From Aquitalea pelogenes (GTDB taxonomy: Bacteria; Pseudomonadota; Gammaproteobacteria; Burkholderiales; Chromobacteriaceae), in NCBI RefSeq assembly GCF_001515305.1, contig NZ_LNQV01000043.1:1-35200 (forward strand): DNA of 35,200 nucleotides. The letters are read 5' to 3'. The position numbers and the translations under genes are program-made. The notes under the pieces are model-generated. The model saw nothing but the letters and a program-made list of their open reading frames with translations. It made no database searches and had not been told where the DNA came from. Below, piece by piece: positions 1 to 8,379 of this stretch; the stretch's first letter is position 1, and the number at the start of each line of letters is the position of its first letter.

Positions 1-41
1 GCATGCTGGCCGGGCTGCTGGTGCTCGGCTGGCGGACCTAG
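1..41 (+). CDS. C-terminal tail of an unidentified gene entering from the left edge
   Basis: An open plus-strand frame enters from the left edge and ends at TAG 39-41. The visible residues (MLAGLLVLGWRT) are hydrophobic and would fit the end of a membrane segment, but twelve residues cannot identify a family. The stop overlaps the stop of the minus-strand methyltransferase through a CTAG, so the two genes would be convergent and abutting. It could equally be a chance open frame. Confidence 0.3.
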   Translation, partial: MLAGLLVLGWRT

Positions 42-711
42 TGCGCCAATGCGCGCTGGCGCTGACGCGACAGGCGTACGATGCATCCCTTGTAGGCCTC
101 GCCGCTTTCCATCTTTTGCGGTGCACGCTGGCTGTCATGTCCATAGCCCAGTGCCGCCATTTCCCGGCAGAAACCGGCGCGGTTGCCGCGGTCCGGGTCC
201 ACGATGATGACTTCGGCCCCGGGCGCGGCATGGCGATCGATAAAATGAGCCAGTTGGCCGGGCTGTTGCCGCTCGTACAGCACGTCACTGCCGATGATCA
301 GGTCGAACTGCCCCAGTTCCGGATTGCTGCCACCCCAGTCACCGGCGTGATATTGCAGTGGTGACAAGTGGTTGAGCAGCAGGTTTTCCCGCAGGAAATC
401 CGGGCTGCGCGGTGCCAGTCACTGACGGTGACATCCCCGTGACGGCGATGTACCACCATGCTGGCCAAGGCCAGACCGGCACCGATTTCCAGCACGCGCA
501 AACCCAGCAGCGGTTCGCTGCTCATCAGCAAGGCCAGCACGCGGGCAGAGGGCCACAGCAAGCCGAACAAGGGCCAGCTGGCCGGTGAAATGCCACGCTG
601 TTCGGCTTCGCCCAGCGGGTCGGAATATTGCTGGGAATCCAGCAGGGAACGGACAAGATAATCGGTTCCATCAACGGACACCGTTTGTTGCTTGGTCAGA
701 TAGCCGGGCAT
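38..711 (-). pseudogene. Class I SAM-dependent methyltransferase (Methyltransf_16-like), frameshifted
   Basis: Two minus-strand frames join into one protein of about 224 residues. The first part (start ATG at 711) carries the tract LLWPSARVLA and SAM motif I, VLEIGAGLALA (about residues 73-83). The second part carries FDLIIGSDVLYE, the acidic motif typical of the Methyltransf_16 / lysine- or small-molecule methyltransferase group, and VDPDRGNR. The frame breaks just after SDWH. Adding one base at plus-strand GG 411-412 restores a smooth reading, SDWHPRSPDFLRENLLLN. No other stop or gap is present, so either a very recent mutation or a base-calling error explains the break. The substrate cannot be read from the sequence. 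It lies downstream of the alpha/beta hydrolase on the same strand, after a 234-bp gap. Confidence 0.75.
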
Positions 712-788
712 GCCGGGACGCCTTTACAGGGATTGAAGCGGGGTTGCACTGCGAGGAAACGTTCTGATCGAACGGGCAGGCGCTTCAG

Positions 789-835
789 AAAGGCAGTCGG
801 GCAAGAAGAAGCTGCGGGGACGAAAAGGCAGTCGG
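789..835. repeat. 12-bp direct repeat in the gap before the methyltransferase
   Basis: AAAGGCAGTCGG occurs at 789-800 and again at 824-835, so the copies are 35 bp apart. The gap between the hydrolase stop and the methyltransferase start (712-945) holds no convincing gene. The spacing is close to three helical turns and could suit a dimeric binding protein, but chance or a small duplication is also possible. Confidence 0.3.
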
Positions 836-850
836 ACACCACACCCCCGT

Positions 851-879
851 CTAGGCGGCATGGCAAAAACTGCGCCTAG
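851..879. other. Inverted repeat CTAGGCG/CGCCTAG
   Basis: Seven-base arms at 851-857 and 873-879 could form a hairpin with a 15-nt loop. There is no T-run on either side, so it is not a standard intrinsic terminator. It lies between the hydrolase stop at 946 and the methyltransferase start at 711, and may be a weak terminator or a processing structure. Confidence 0.3.
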
Positions 880-945
880 GGTAACACAGCATGCGCCGGC
901 CGCGACTGGATCTTGTGCAGTGCATGATTCCTGCGCCGCAGGCAG

Positions 946-1740
946 CTAGCCTCCTCCCAGCAGGCCGGGCAGCAGTTGCAGGATGGTCTGCGCCGTCTGC
1001 TGTGGCGCTTCCAGCGGAAACAGGTGGCTGCCAGACACTTCATGCAGCTGCATGCCGAAGTGGCGCTGTGCGTAGCGCAGGTCGGATGGCTGCACCACAT
1101 CATGGCGGCTGGCGGCGACAAAGGCGGTTGGCACGGTCAGTTGACCGCGATACCGCGGGAAATCATGCGGCAGGCCGCAGTAAATCCGGTGTTCAATCTG
1201 CGGACGAAAGCGCAAGCGCCGCCCACCCTGGCCGTCGTCCTCGCTGCCATGCAAGGCATAGTCGGCCAGACAGTCCGGGTCGAAACGGGCAAAGGCCGGT
1301 TTGCGGGCAAAGTAGTCGTGCATCATTTCCACGCTGGCCCAGCTGTCGCGCCGCCCCAGGGTATTGCCACCGGGGGTGATGCGGTTGATCAGGCCCAGCT
1401 GCTTGGCCAGCCAGATCAGCGCCGCACGGCGCGGCCCCATCAAGGGTGAATCCAGAATCACCAGTGCCTTGAACAGTTCCGGTGCACGGATGGCGGCATA
1501 AAACAGCAGATAGCCGCCCAGTGAATGGCCGACACCAATCACCGGCTGGCCATAGCGGCTGAGCACGGCAATGGTTTCGTCCACCAGATGCGGCCAGCAG
1601 TCCGTCACCGGATACTGCGGGTCGTGGCCGATGCAATCCAGCCAGCCCAGCTGGTAGTGCTGACCCAGTGCGCGCAGCAGCTTGCCGTATACCGGCGCGG
1701 GAAAGCTGTTGGCGTGGGCAAAATGAATGATGTCCTGCAT
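946..1740 (-). CDS. Alpha/beta hydrolase fold protein
   Basis: A 264-residue cytoplasmic alpha/beta hydrolase. The nucleophile elbow is GVGHSLGG, with the Ser as presumed nucleophile. An Asp follows in ASRHDVVQP and a His in SGSHLFPLE, which completes a plausible Ser-Asp-His triad in the right order. The N-terminal HANSFPAPVYGKLLRAL resembles the oxyanion-side strand and loop of the family. The frame is open up to 1884, but I take ATG 1740 (MQDIIHFAHANSF) because the upstream residues do not look like this family and run into the promoter zone of dsbD. The substrate is unknown; an esterase or lipase-like role is the generic expectation. It is divergent from dsbD and shares a 164-bp intergenic region with it. 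Confidence 0.85.
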   Translation of the reverse strand: MQDIIHFAHANSFPAPVYGKLLRALGQHYQLGWLDCIGHDPQYPVTDCWPHLVDETIAVLSRYGQPVIGVGHSLGGYLLFYAAIRAPELFKALVILDSPLMGPRRAALIWLAKQLGLINRITPGGNTLGRRDSWASVEMMHDYFARKPAFARFDPDCLADYALHGSEDDGQGGRRLRFRPQIEHRIYCGLPHDFPRYRGQLTVPTAFVAASRHDVVQPSDLRYAQRHFGMQLHEVSGSHLFPLEAPQQTAQTILQLLPGLLGGG

Positions 1741-1765
1741 GATGTGGTGTTGCGCCCATTTTGAT

Positions 1766-1793
1766 TTGTTATGCGTCGATACTACCGTAAAAT
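1766..1793 (+). promoter_or_regulatory. Candidate sigma-70 promoter for dsbD
   Basis: TTGTTA (1766-1771) and TAAAAT (1788-1793) are separated by 16 bp. They match the -35 and -10 consensus at four and five of six positions. The element lies about 110 bp before the dsbD start, in the divergent gap. No strong Shine-Dalgarno is visible before ATG 1905. This is inferred from sequence only. Confidence 0.4.
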
Positions 1794-1904
1794 GGCGCTT
1801 TGCCAGCCGCCGTGACCAGGCAAACCGCTTGCGGCCACCAGCCGGCACGGAACCGGCGGTCACCTTGCTGGTCAACCCTTGCATCTTCCAGATAACGCAC
1901 CATC

Positions 1905-3698
1905 ATGCCGCACTCCCTGTTACGCCTGTTGTCCCCCTTGTGGCGCCTGCTTGCGCTGCTTGGCCTGCTGGGTCTGAACACTGCCGCACTGGCGGTGAAC
2001 CAGGCAGACCTGCTGCCACCGGAAAAAGCCTTTGCCGTCAGCGTGGAACGCCAGCCGGACCACCTGCTGCTGCAACTGAAGGTGGCGGACAACTATTACG
2101 TGTACCGCGACCGCCTGAGTTTCAGCACCGAACCGGCTGGCTTGCTGGGCAGCCCGGTCTTGCCGCCCGGCCAGACCAAGCAGGACGCCTTTTTTGGCCA
2201 GCAGGTGATTTACCATGGCCAGCAGCTGATCAAGCTGCCGCTGCATCCCGGCGCACCGGCCAGTTTCAAGCTGAACGTGAAACTGCAAGGCTGCTCCACC
2301 GCCGGCGTGTGCTACCCGCCCTACACCCATCATCTGGACATCAATGCCTACGGCAGCGCCAGCAATGGCAGCAGCAGCTGGCTGGCAGATGCCACGCCGG
2401 GAAAGCCGGCGGGTAGTGGCGGCAATCTGGCGGCCAAGGGCTGGCTGGCCACACTGGGCAGCTTCCTCTTGGCCGGTATCGGCATGGCCTTCACTGCCTG
2501 CATGTATCCGCTGCTACCCATCGTGTCCTCGCTGATTGCCGGGGAAGGCCAGCACATCACCCGCCAGCGCGGCTTCTGGCTGTCACTGACTTATGTGCAG
2601 GGACTGGCGCTCACCTACACGGTGATCGGCATCATCGCCGGACTCACCGGTTCGCTGCTCACCGTCTGGCTGCAACAGCCTGCCGTCATCCTCAGCGCCA
2701 GCGTGCTGATGGTGGTGTTTGCCCTGTCCATGTTCGACCTCTACACCATCCAGCTGCCTTCGGCGCTGCAATCGCGGCTGGCCAATGCTTCCAACCGCCT
2801 GTCCGGCGGTAAGCTGGCGACGGTGTTTGCCATGGGTGCGCTGTCCGCGCTGATCATCGGCCCGTGCGTGGCCCCGCCGCTGGCGCTGGCGCTGGGCTAT
2901 ATCGGCAGCACCGGCGACGCCGTGCTGGGTGGTGCGGCGCTGTATGCAATGGCGCTGGGGCTGGGTTTGCCGCTGATCCTGATCGGCACGTTTGGCGGCC
3001 ACGTGCTGCCGCGCGCCGGTGGCTGGATGAAGGCGGTGAAATCTGCCTTTGGCGTGCTGATGCTGGCGCTGGCCATCTGGATGGCCACGCCCTTCCTGCC
3101 TGCCATGCTGGTACTGCTGCTGTGGGCGGTGCTGTGCGTGGGCTGTGCCGTGTTCCTGAAGGCATTTGAAACCCTGCCGGGCAATGCCCACATCAGCCAC
3201 AAGCTGGGCAAGGGCCTGGGCCTGCTGCTGTTCCTGGTGGGGGCAGCGCAGCTGGCCGGGGCGCTGGCCGGGGAAACCGACCCACGCTATCCGCTGAAAT
3301 GGCTGGCGGGCAACAAGGCACAAGCCGGCATCAGCCAGCAGCCGGTGTTTGCCACGGTCAGCAGCACGGCCGAGCTGGACAGCAAACTGGCCGAAGCCCG
3401 CGCCAGCGGCAAACCGCTGCTGCTGGATTTCTATGCCGACTGGTGTGTGTCGTGCAAGGAGATGGAAAGCGAGACCTTTCCCGACGCTGCGGTGAGTCCG
3501 CTGATGCAGCGCTTCGTATTGCTGCGGGCGGATGTCACGACCAACCTGCCGCAACATCAGGCCCTGCTCAAGCGCTTTGGTCTGTTCGGCCCTCCGGGCA
3601 TCATCCTGTTTGACCCGGCAGCTCAGGAAAAGGGTCGGGTGATCGGCTTTACCCCGGCTGCCGAATTTGCCCGCCAACTGCAAAACATGTTGCCTTAA
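1905..3698 (+). CDS. dsbD: Thiol:disulfide interchange protein DsbD
   Basis: This 597-residue protein moves electrons from cytoplasmic thioredoxin across the inner membrane to periplasmic DsbC/CcmG-type partners. A signal peptide covers about residues 1-30. The periplasmic alpha domain follows, with the cysteine pair in GCSTAGVCYPP (C130, C136). The multi-spanning beta domain carries C199 (FTACMYPLLPI) and C321 (IIGPCVAPPLA). The C-terminal thioredoxin-like gamma domain carries CVSC (C514, C517) in FYADWCVSCKEME and a cis-proline loop near FGPPGIILF. All six redox cysteines are present, and the length is usual for the family. The residue before C199 is Ala, where many homologues have Pro. It begins a plus-strand run. 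A structured region, not an obvious T-rich terminator, follows the stop. Confidence 0.97.
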   Translation: MPHSLLRLLSPLWRLLALLGLLGLNTAALAVNQADLLPPEKAFAVSVERQPDHLLLQLKVADNYYVYRDRLSFSTEPAGLLGSPVLPPGQTKQDAFFGQQVIYHGQQLIKLPLHPGAPASFKLNVKLQGCSTAGVCYPPYTHHLDINAYGSASNGSSSWLADATPGKPAGSGGNLAAKGWLATLGSFLLAGIGMAFTACMYPLLPIVSSLIAGEGQHITRQRGFWLSLTYVQGLALTYTVIGIIAGLTGSLLTVWLQQPAVILSASVLMVVFALSMFDLYTIQLPSALQSRLANASNRLSGGKLATVFAMGALSALIIGPCVAPPLALALGYIGSTGDAVLGGAALYAMALGLGLPLILIGTFGGHVLPRAGGWMKAVKSAFGVLMLALAIWMATPFLPAMLVLLLWAVLCVGCAVFLKAFETLPGNAHISHKLGKGLGLLLFLVGAAQLAGALAGETDPRYPLKWLAGNKAQAGISQQPVFATVSSTAELDSKLAEARASGKPLLLDFYADWCVSCKEMESETFPDAAVSPLMQRFVLLRADVTTNLPQHQALLKRFGLFGPPGIILFDPAAQEKGRVIGFTPAAEFARQLQNMLP

Positions 3699-3740
3699 TT
3701 CAAATGTCATTAACATTCATCATCATTATCGCTAATATCG

Positions 3741-3784
3741 AGGATCAGTACGGGCAGGGTTCAGTTCCTGTACGTACTGATCCT
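3741..3784. promoter_or_regulatory. 12-bp perfect inverted repeat between dsbD and the chemoreceptor gene
   Basis: AGGATCAGTACG (3741-3752) and CGTACTGATCCT (3773-3784) are perfect complements. Inside, CAGG 3755-3758 can pair with CCTG 3767-3770, giving a long hairpin with a 2x2 internal loop. A second small hairpin, TGCTAT/ATAGCA (3793-3808), follows. CGTACTGA recurs at 3832-3839. Only TG and four T follow the first hairpin, so it may be a weak dsbD terminator. The recurrence of the half-site also fits an operator for the downstream gene. Confidence 0.5.
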
Positions 3785-3908
3785 GTTTTGCGTGCTATTC
3801 TGATAGCATTGTGCAGTGCAAAATTTTGGGTCGTACTGACAGGCCATGCCAGCAACTTGCGTGCCGCAAATCAAACCGCAGATGAATGTTGGGGGAATGA
3901 TGGGTCTC

Positions 3909-5357
3909 ATGTTTTGGGTGAAGAGTGATCGGCCCGCAGCGACCGGGCCGCAAGATGCCGTGTCGGAAGATACCTTGCGCCGCACCGTTACCGCGCTGGC
4001 CGAGCGCGTTGGCCGGCTGGGCATTGAATCGGTGGAAATTGACGGCAGGGTGGACACGGTGCATGCGCGCGCCACCAGCCGCACGGAGAAAATGGCATCG
4101 ATGGTCGAGGCGGTACATTCGCTGTCCGGGGCCAACACCCGTATCGGCGATGCCGCCGAATCCACCCACAAAAATGCCACCGAGGCGGCCACCTGCATGG
4201 AAGAAACCCGTGCCACCGTCAAAGTGGCACTGGATGCCATTCTTGAGCTGGTGGACGGTGTTGGCCAGATCGAAGCCAAGCTGCCGGAAATCCTCACCTC
4301 GCTGGAACATGTCTCCCAGGTTTCCAAAACCGTCAACGATGTCGCCAAGCAAACCAATCTGCTGGCGCTGAATGCGTCCATCGAGGCGGCCCGCGCCGGA
4401 GAGGCCGGCCGCGGTTTTGCCGTGGTGGCAGATAACGTCAAGAACCTGTCAGCCCAGACCGAGGGCGCGGTGCAAATGATTCAGGCCACGCTCAGTGCGC
4501 TCAGCAGCCAGGTGGATTCGCTGATCGCCAACAGCCGCGCCGCCTCACAGGTTGCCCAGGCAGCGCGTTCCGGCACGGGCGAGATTGGTTCGGCCGTCAC
4601 CCGCATTGACCAGATCAGCAAGGACCTGGCCCAGGTCAAGCAATCGGTGGCCGGGATTGTGGAAGAAGCGGTGGGTAACCGCGAACACTGCCGTCATATT
4701 GAAGAAGAAATCCGGGTTGTGGCGGAAACCACGCGGGAATCACTGAAGGATATCGAAGTCATCAAGGGCCATACCGCCTCACTGCTGAACATGAGCGAGG
4801 ACCTGGTTTCGCTGACTTCCGAAGCCGGCATCAAGACAGTGGACACACCGTTTATCGAGAAAATCGTGGCGTCGGCCAAACAGGTGTCCACACTGTTTGA
4901 AGATGCGGTGCAACGCGGCGAAATTTCCATCAATGACCTGTTCGATACCCAGTACCAGCAAGTACCGGATATCACGCCACCGCACTACCTGACGCGCAAC
5001 ACCGAATTCTGCGCCCGCCATCTGGGGCCGCTGTGCAATGAAATTGTCGACTCCTCGCCCGACATCATCGCCTGCACACCGGGCGACATGAACAATTACT
5101 ACCCGATCATCAACCGGGAATTTGCCAAACCGCCCACTGCTGACCCGATATGGAATGCAGCCAACTCCCGCGCCAGAACGCGTCAGCTGGACCGCACCTC
5201 GCTCAACCAGATGAAGACCAAGAAGCCCTTTCTGGTCCAGACCTACCGCCGCAATATGGGTGGTGGCCGCTTTGACCTGATGAAAAACTATTCGGCCCCC
5301 ATCGTGGTACAAGGCCGACAGTGGGGCGTGCTGCGCATCATGGTCAAGGTGAGATAA
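3909..5357 (+). CDS. Soluble methyl-accepting chemotaxis protein with C-terminal sensory domain
   Basis: A cytoplasmic chemoreceptor of about 482 residues, without membrane segments or a HAMP domain. The signalling hairpin that contacts CheA/CheW is plain: [20 protein letters not shown], then [17 protein letters not shown] (about residues 145-180), flanked by long heptad helices. After the coiled coil, the last ~130 residues form a separate domain with [31 protein letters not shown] and [19 protein letters not shown]. This resembles the Cache/PAS-like C-terminal sensor of other soluble receptors. The frame is open from 3846, and in-frame ATGs lie at 3897, 3900 and 3909. I prefer 3909 (MFWVKSD), because GGGGGA at 3891-3896 is only 1-3 nt before the two earlier ones. 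The ligand is unknown. A terminator follows at 5445. Confidence 0.93.
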   Translation: MFWVKSDRPAATGPQDAVSEDTLRRTVTALAERVGRLGIESVEIDGRVDTVHARATSRTEKMASMVEAVHSLSGANTRIGDAAESTHKNATEAATCMEETRATVKVALDAILELVDGVGQIEAKLPEILTSLEHVSQVSKTVNDVAKQTNLLALNASIEAARAGEAGRGFAVVADNVKNLSAQTEGAVQMIQATLSALSSQVDSLIANSRAASQVAQAARSGTGEIGSAVTRIDQISKDLAQVKQSVAGIVEEAVGNREHCRHIEEEIRVVAETTRESLKDIEVIKGHTASLLNMSEDLVSLTSEAGIKTVDTPFIEKIVASAKQVSTLFEDAVQRGEISINDLFDTQYQQVPDITPPHYLTRNTEFCARHLGPLCNEIVDSSPDIIACTPGDMNNYYPIINREFAKPPTADPIWNAANSRARTRQLDRTSLNQMKTKKPFLVQTYRRNMGGGRFDLMKNYSAPIVVQGRQWGVLRIMVKVR

Positions 5358-5444
5358 ACGGGCCGGATAATCCGGGAAACAGGGTTTCCCGCGTTGCGCT
5401 GGCTTGAAGTTGGCGGGTTGATCCATTAACGTGTCACACCATCG

Positions 5445-5468
5445 GGCAGGCTTTGTGCCTGCCTTTTT
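5445..5468 (+). terminator. Intrinsic terminator after the chemoreceptor gene
   Basis: GGCAGGC (5445-5451), loop TTTGT, GCCTGCC (5457-5463), then TTTTT. This is a 7-bp GC-rich stem with a T-run on the plus strand. It ends the chemoreceptor transcript and argues that the transporter starts downstream at 5491. Confidence 0.9.
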
Positions 5469-5490
5469 CACTCAGACTCCGGATTTCCTC

Positions 5491-6603
5491 ATGCCGCCCA
5501 AACCCTTTCCCAGCATCAGTGTGATGGCCGTGTTGCGCATCGCCGTGATGGGCCTGCTCATCCTGTCCTGTCTCAAGGTCATTCAACCGTTTCTGGGTGC
5601 GCTGACCTGGGCCGCCATCATTGCCATTTCCGCCTGGCCGCTGTTTACACGGCTGCGCCTGCGGCTCAATGGCCGCGCCAAGCTGGCGGCAGTCATCATT
5701 GTGGGTGCGCTGTCGCTGACGCTGGCCATTCCCATCGGCCTGATGGCGCTGACGCTGGCCGATACCATTCCGCAACTGGCATCCATGTCGCGTGACCTCA
5801 CCAGCATTCACCTGCCCAATGCCCCGGCCTGGGTCAACACCCTGCCGCTGGTGGGCGAGTCACTGCACAAGTTCTGGATGAGCGTGCAACTGGACCTGCC
5901 GGGCTTTATCGACAAAATCCGCCCGGCCATCAACAAGGCCGCCTTGTGGGCACTGGAAAGCGGGGCTGCGGCCAGCCTGAGCATGCTGGAAATCGTGCTG
6001 GCCATCGTGATTGCCGGCCTGTTGCTGATCAATGGTGACAAGCTGTGGGACGCCGCAGAACTGGCCATCAGCAAGCTGGGCGGCGCCACGGCAGACGAAT
6101 TGCCCGAGGTGATTGCGCGTACCATCCGCAGCGTCACCACCGGGGTGGTGGGCACGGCACTGGCACAAACCGTGCTGTGCGTGATCGGCCTGTTGATTGC
6201 CGGGGTGCCCGGTGCACTGGTGCTGGGCTTTCTGTGCTTCATCGTGGCGGTGGCGCAGCTGCCCACGCTGATCATCTGGCTGCCCGCTGCCGGCTGGGTG
6301 TTTTACTCGGGAGAGACCGGCATGGGCATTTTCCTGCTGGCGTGGGGCTTCTTGCTGGTCAATACCATCGACAACGTGCTCAAGCCGCTGCTGATCAGCC
6401 AGGGCGCACAAATGCCCTTGTCCATCATTTTCATGGGGGTGATTGGCGGTCTGCTGGCCTGGGGCCTGCTGGGCCTGTTCATCGGCCCTACCCTGCTGGC
6501 CGTGGGCTTTACCCTGTTCCGCCACTGGCTGCGGCCGGAGGATTACCCGGAGCAAACCGAGGAGTCCGAGCCGCCGTGTGATATACAGGAAGAGCGTCGC
6601 TAA
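5491..6603 (+). CDS. AI-2E family transporter (PerM/YdiK-like permease)
   Basis: A 370-residue inner-membrane protein with the AI-2E exporter family layout: two N-terminal helices (VLRIAVMGLLILSCLKVI and GALTWAAIIAISAWPLF), a third near residues 60-80, a soluble stretch, then a block of helices. The C-terminal half has the family hallmark NTIDNVLKPLLI, then GALLG-like tracts (GLLAWGLLGLFIGPTLLA). Members export autoinducer-2 or work as cation/proton antiporters; nothing here decides which. The frame is open from 5431, but those first twenty residues would be encoded across the terminator at 5445-5468. I therefore use ATG 5491 (MPPKPFPSI). It ends in a bidirectional terminator shared with the convergent thiolase gene. 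Confidence 0.9.
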   Translation: MPPKPFPSISVMAVLRIAVMGLLILSCLKVIQPFLGALTWAAIIAISAWPLFTRLRLRLNGRAKLAAVIIVGALSLTLAIPIGLMALTLADTIPQLASMSRDLTSIHLPNAPAWVNTLPLVGESLHKFWMSVQLDLPGFIDKIRPAINKAALWALESGAAASLSMLEIVLAIVIAGLLLINGDKLWDAAELAISKLGGATADELPEVIARTIRSVTTGVVGTALAQTVLCVIGLLIAGVPGALVLGFLCFIVAVAQLPTLIIWLPAAGWVFYSGETGMGIFLLAWGFLLVNTIDNVLKPLLISQGAQMPLSIIFMGVIGGLLAWGLLGLFIGPTLLAVGFTLFRHWLRPEDYPEQTEESEPPCDIQEERR

Positions 6604-6632
6604 GCCAACTTGGCTAGCGGTTTGCTTCCATG

Positions 6633-6660
6633 AAAAAAGCGCCCTGCAGGGCGCTTTTTT
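6633..6660. terminator. Bidirectional intrinsic terminator
   Basis: AAAAAA-GCGCCC-TGCA-GGGCGC-TTTTTT is a perfect palindrome with a six-base GC stem flanked by A6 and T6. It can stop both the plus-strand transporter transcript and the minus-strand regulator-thiolase transcript that converge here. Confidence 0.93.
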
Positions 6661-6676
6661 GTTGCACGGGCTGTAG

Positions 6677-7864
6677 TTACAACAGTTCCAGCGCCACCGC
6701 CGTGGCCTCGCCACCACCAATGCACAGGCTGGCCACGCCGCGTTTGCCGCCATGCTGACGCAGGGCGGACAGCAGGGTCACCATCACCCGCGCGCCAGAT
6801 GCGCCAATCGGGTGGCCCAGTGCACAGGCCCCGCCATGCACATTTACCTTGTCATGCGGCAAGCCCAGCTCCTGCATGGCCGCCATGGTCACCACGGCAA
6901 AGGCTTCGTTGATTTCAAACAGGTCGACATCGCCCACCGTCCAGCCGGTCCTGGCCAACAGCTTGCGCATGGCCCCCACCGGCGCGGTAGTGAACAGGCC
7001 AGGCTCCTGCGCGTGGGTGGCATGCGCTACCAAGCGGGCCAGCGGCTTGAGACCGCGACGGGCGGCTTCGCTCGCCGTCATCAACACCAGCGCGGCGGCA
7101 CCATCGGAAATGGAGCTGGAATTGGCCGCCGTCACCGTGCCGTCCTTGCGAAAAGCCGGTTTCAGGCTGGCAATCTTGTCGAGCCGGGCCTTGAGCGGCT
7201 GCTCGTCAATTTCCATGGCTTGCGTAGCTGTCTTGCCCTCCACCAGCACCGGGGTGATTTCCTCGCGGAAGCGGCCCTCGGCAATGGCTTGCTGGGCGCG
7301 GGTGAGCGAGGCGATGGCAAAGGCGTCCTGTGCTTCGCGGCTGAAGCCGTAATCACCGGCACAGTTTTCGGCAAACACGCCCATCAGCTTGCCCTTGTCA
7401 TAGGCATCTTCCAGCCCGTCGAGGAACATGTGGTCCTTGATTTCACCATGCCCCAGCCGCAGGCCACCACGCGCCTTGGGAATCAGATAGGGCGAATTGC
7501 TCATGCTCTCCATGCCACCGGCCACCATCACGCTGGCCGAGCCCGCCAATAGCAGGTCGTGCGCCAGCATGGCGGCTTTCATGCCGGAGCCACACATCTT
7601 GTTGATGGTGGTGCAACCGGCCGCCAGCGGCAGTCCGGCTCCCAGCGCAGCCTGGCGGGCCGGGGCCTGGCCCTGACCGGCGGGCAGCACACAGCCCATG
7701 ATCACCTCGTCGACATCCTCGGCAGCCACACCAGCCCGCTCTACGGCGGCGCGAATGGCAGCTGCACCCAGCTGGCTGGCCGTCTGGCTGGCAAACATGC
7801 CCTGAAAGCCGCCCATGGCGGTACGGGCCATGCCCACAATCACAATCGATTCTTGCTGTTGCAT
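6677..7864 (-). CDS. Acetyl-CoA C-acyltransferase (thiolase)
   Basis: A 395-residue thiolase that cleaves 3-ketoacyl-CoA with CoA. The acylated cysteine is C91 in NKMCGSGMKA. The acid/base His is H351 in GGACALGHPIGASGAR, and the second Cys is C381 in SLCIGGGEA. FEINEAFA (about 316-323) is also typical. The frame is open to 7942, but ATG 7864 (MQQQESIVIVGMART) has AGGAAGGA just upstream. It follows the LiuR-like regulator gene by 35 bp on the same strand, opposite the valine operon. From that setting I infer cleavage of 2-methylacetoacetyl-CoA (isoleucine) or acetoacetyl-CoA. The sequence does not separate this from general acetyl-CoA acetyltransferase activity. Confidence 0.94.
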   Translation of the reverse strand: MQQQESIVIVGMARTAMGGFQGMFASQTASQLGAAAIRAAVERAGVAAEDVDEVIMGCVLPAGQGQAPARQAALGAGLPLAAGCTTINKMCGSGMKAAMLAHDLLLAGSASVMVAGGMESMSNSPYLIPKARGGLRLGHGEIKDHMFLDGLEDAYDKGKLMGVFAENCAGDYGFSREAQDAFAIASLTRAQQAIAEGRFREEITPVLVEGKTATQAMEIDEQPLKARLDKIASLKPAFRKDGTVTAANSSSISDGAAALVLMTASEAARRGLKPLARLVAHATHAQEPGLFTTAPVGAMRKLLARTGWTVGDVDLFEINEAFAVVTMAAMQELGLPHDKVNVHGGACALGHPIGASGARVMVTLLSALRQHGGKRGVASLCIGGGEATAVALELL

Positions 7865-7899
7865 CTGTCTGTTCCTTCCTGAATGGCTTGCTTGCCCGG

Positions 7900-8292
7900 C
7901 TACGGTGTTGATGCTGCCTGTTTGCCCAGTGCCTTTTCGCACTGGCTGCGGATCTGGCTGATTTCCCCCATCACCACGCGGATATCGTCCAGTTGTTCCT
8001 GCAATTGCTGTTCCTTGCGGCTGAGGATGCGGATGAATTCGCGCAGCTGCGGTTCGTCGTTGCTGGCGGCATCGTACAAATCGAACAGCTCGCGGATTTC
8101 CAGCAAGGACAGGCCGATGCGCTTGCCACGCAGAATCAGCATCAGCCGCACCCGGTCGCGCCGGGTATAGATGCGGCGCTGGCCATCGCGCTGCGGCTCC
8201 AGCAGCCCCTGGTCTTCGTAAAAGCGGATGGTGCGCGTGGTGACGTCAAATTCCTGTGCCAGCTGGCTGATACTGTAGGTCACGCCTTGCAT
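7900..8292 (-). CDS. liuR: MerR-family transcriptional regulator, LiuR-like
   Basis: This 130-residue protein has an N-terminal MerR winged helix-turn-helix (YSISQLAQEFDVTTRTIRFY, then RIYTRRDRVRLMLILRGKRI) and a C-terminal coiled coil (about residues 85-120). The start TYSISQLAQEFDVTTRTIR and the single Cys late in the coil (IRSQCEKAL) resemble LiuR. LiuR is the regulator of branched-chain amino acid and isovalerate degradation in proteobacteria. It sits first in a minus-strand unit with the thiolase and is divergent from the valine degradation operon. The intervening 144 bp hold a palindrome of the LiuR type. I infer that it represses both arms until an acyl-CoA intermediate builds up. The effector is not visible in the sequence. 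Confidence 0.85.
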   Translation of the reverse strand: MQGVTYSISQLAQEFDVTTRTIRFYEDQGLLEPQRDGQRRIYTRRDRVRLMLILRGKRIGLSLLEIRELFDLYDAASNDEPQLREFIRILSRKEQQLQEQLDDIRVVMGEISQIRSQCEKALGKQAASTP

Positions 8293-8379
8293 GCCTGTTC
8301 CCCTGTTGTTGTTTTGGCCCTGCCCTTTGCCTGCTGGCAGCAGACAGCCGTGTTTTGATCCCCGATGCCAGATTGTTGA

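Noticed and set aside
2583-3716. 377-residue minus-strand open frame opposite dsbD
   Set aside because: Gln/His/Arg-rich shadow of the hydrophobic dsbD coding sequence.
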